NCBI GenBank assembly: GCA_009778265.1 | Contig: WRKA01000170.1 | Location: forward strand, 1-12,783 | DNA length: 12,783 nucleotides | Origin: Methanomassiliicoccaceae archaeon | GTDB taxonomy: Archaea; Thermoplasmatota; Thermoplasmata; Methanomassiliicoccales; Methanomethylophilaceae | Direction: 5' to 3' | Shown here: positions 12,626-12,783 of the stretch, piece after piece | Position numbering within the stretch: the first letter of the stretch is position 1 | Layout of the letters: each line of letters starts with the position of its first letter | Position numbers and translations under genes: made by a program | Notes under the pieces: generated by a model | Database searches by the model: none | Seen by the model: the letters and a program-made list of their open reading frames with translations, nothing else | Told to the model about the DNA's origin: nothing

Positions 12626-12633
12626 CTTTATAA
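12626..12633 (+). promoter_or_regulatory. TATA box of rpoK
   Basis: CTTTATAA is centred about 44 nt before the rpoK ATG. It predicts a start near 12655 and a leader of about 18 nt containing GGTGA (12665-12669), which fits an archaeal ribosome-binding sequence 4 nt before the ATG. Confidence 0.55.
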
Positions 12634-12673
12634 GGGGGTGCCTAATATCAGACAACTCCCGTATGGTGAACTT

Positions 12674-12783
12674 ATGAAGTACACAAGATTCGAGAAGGCA
12701 AGGATCATCGGTGCGAGAGCGCTTCAGATATCGTTCGGAGCGCCCGTTCTCGTTGAATATCCGGCGGAACTGCTGGACCCGAT
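12674..12783 (+). CDS. rpoK: DNA-directed RNA polymerase subunit K (partial)
   Basis: RpoK is the small archaeal RNA polymerase subunit equivalent to bacterial omega and eukaryotic Rpb6; it clamps the largest subunit during assembly. The visible 36 residues begin [24 protein letters not shown] and continue [12 protein letters not shown]. The block [21 protein letters not shown] is the conserved core of the family. The right edge of the window cuts the gene; family members are usually only about 55-90 residues long, so a third to a half is missing. The ATG at 12674 is preferred because family similarity starts there and GGTGA lies 4 nt upstream. An out-of-frame ATG at 12663 opens a four-codon frame ending in TGA that overlaps this ATG. 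Confidence 0.93.
   Translation, partial: MKYTRFEKARIIGARALQISFGAPVLVEYPAELLDP

Noticed and set aside
1..12783. tRNA or rRNA genes
   Set aside because: GGTTC-type T-arm sequences appear only inside protein genes without matching acceptor or anticodon arms, and no rRNA-like sequence was recognised by eye. A tRNAscan-SE run would settle it.

Overview
The window is archaeal. It carries archaeal-type prolyl-tRNA synthetase, a PAN proteasomal ATPase, an aMBF1-type factor with a zinc ribbon, a CTP-dependent riboflavin kinase fused to a winged helix, archaeal TrmI, a GPN-loop GTPase, a DUF2240 protein and the start of RNA polymerase subunit RpoK. Promoters are TATA boxes placed about 24-27 nt before many start codons, which suggests leaderless mRNAs. 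Base composition is moderately GC-rich and stop codons are strongly TGA-biased (10 TGA, 1 TAA, 2 TAG). The protein style plus the DUF1638 protein suggests Thermoplasmata, perhaps the methanogenic order Methanomassiliicoccales. That placement is inference; no methanogenesis gene is present to confirm it.

Layout. 1-523: C-terminal end of a membrane-anchored surface protein with an Asp/Gly/Ser repeat stalk, followed by a hairpin terminator. 757-3043: prs-proS operon (+). 3044-3853: DUF1638 gene (-), meeting proS stop to stop with no gap. 3959-4729: trmI (+), divergent from DUF1638 across 105 bp holding three inverted repeats. 4685-5380: ribK/rbkR (-), overlapping the tail of trmI by 45 bp. 5381-5665: intergenic region with AT-rich promoter DNA and a GC-rich hairpin island. 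5666-6034: small four-helix membrane protein (+) and terminator. 6127-6313: unexplained, structured intergenic DNA between two convergent terminators. 6343-7563: internally duplicated DUF998-like membrane protein (-). 7740-8504: GPN-loop GTPase (+). 8543-9751: PAN (-). 9907-10410: aMBF1 (+). 10428-10925: DUF2240 (-). 11024-12544: DUF4139 protein (+). 12674-end: rpoK (+), cut by the window edge.

Most genes are core housekeeping: nucleotide precursor supply (prs), translation and tRNA maturation (proS, trmI), flavin synthesis and its control (ribK), transcription (aMBF1, rpoK), GTPase-assisted assembly (GPN) and protein turnover (PAN). They sit in alternating divergent and convergent pairs, so nearly every gene has its own promoter. 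I found no CRISPR array, tRNA, rRNA, transposase or obvious defence system. The signals worth a second look are mostly non-coding: perfect palindromes between TATA boxes and start codons (DUF1638/trmI, ribK, DUF998/GPN, DUF4139), two candidate structured RNAs (5491-5600 and 6127-6255), the pair of overlapping genes that both end in TAG, and the 217-residue internal duplication in the DUF998-like protein.
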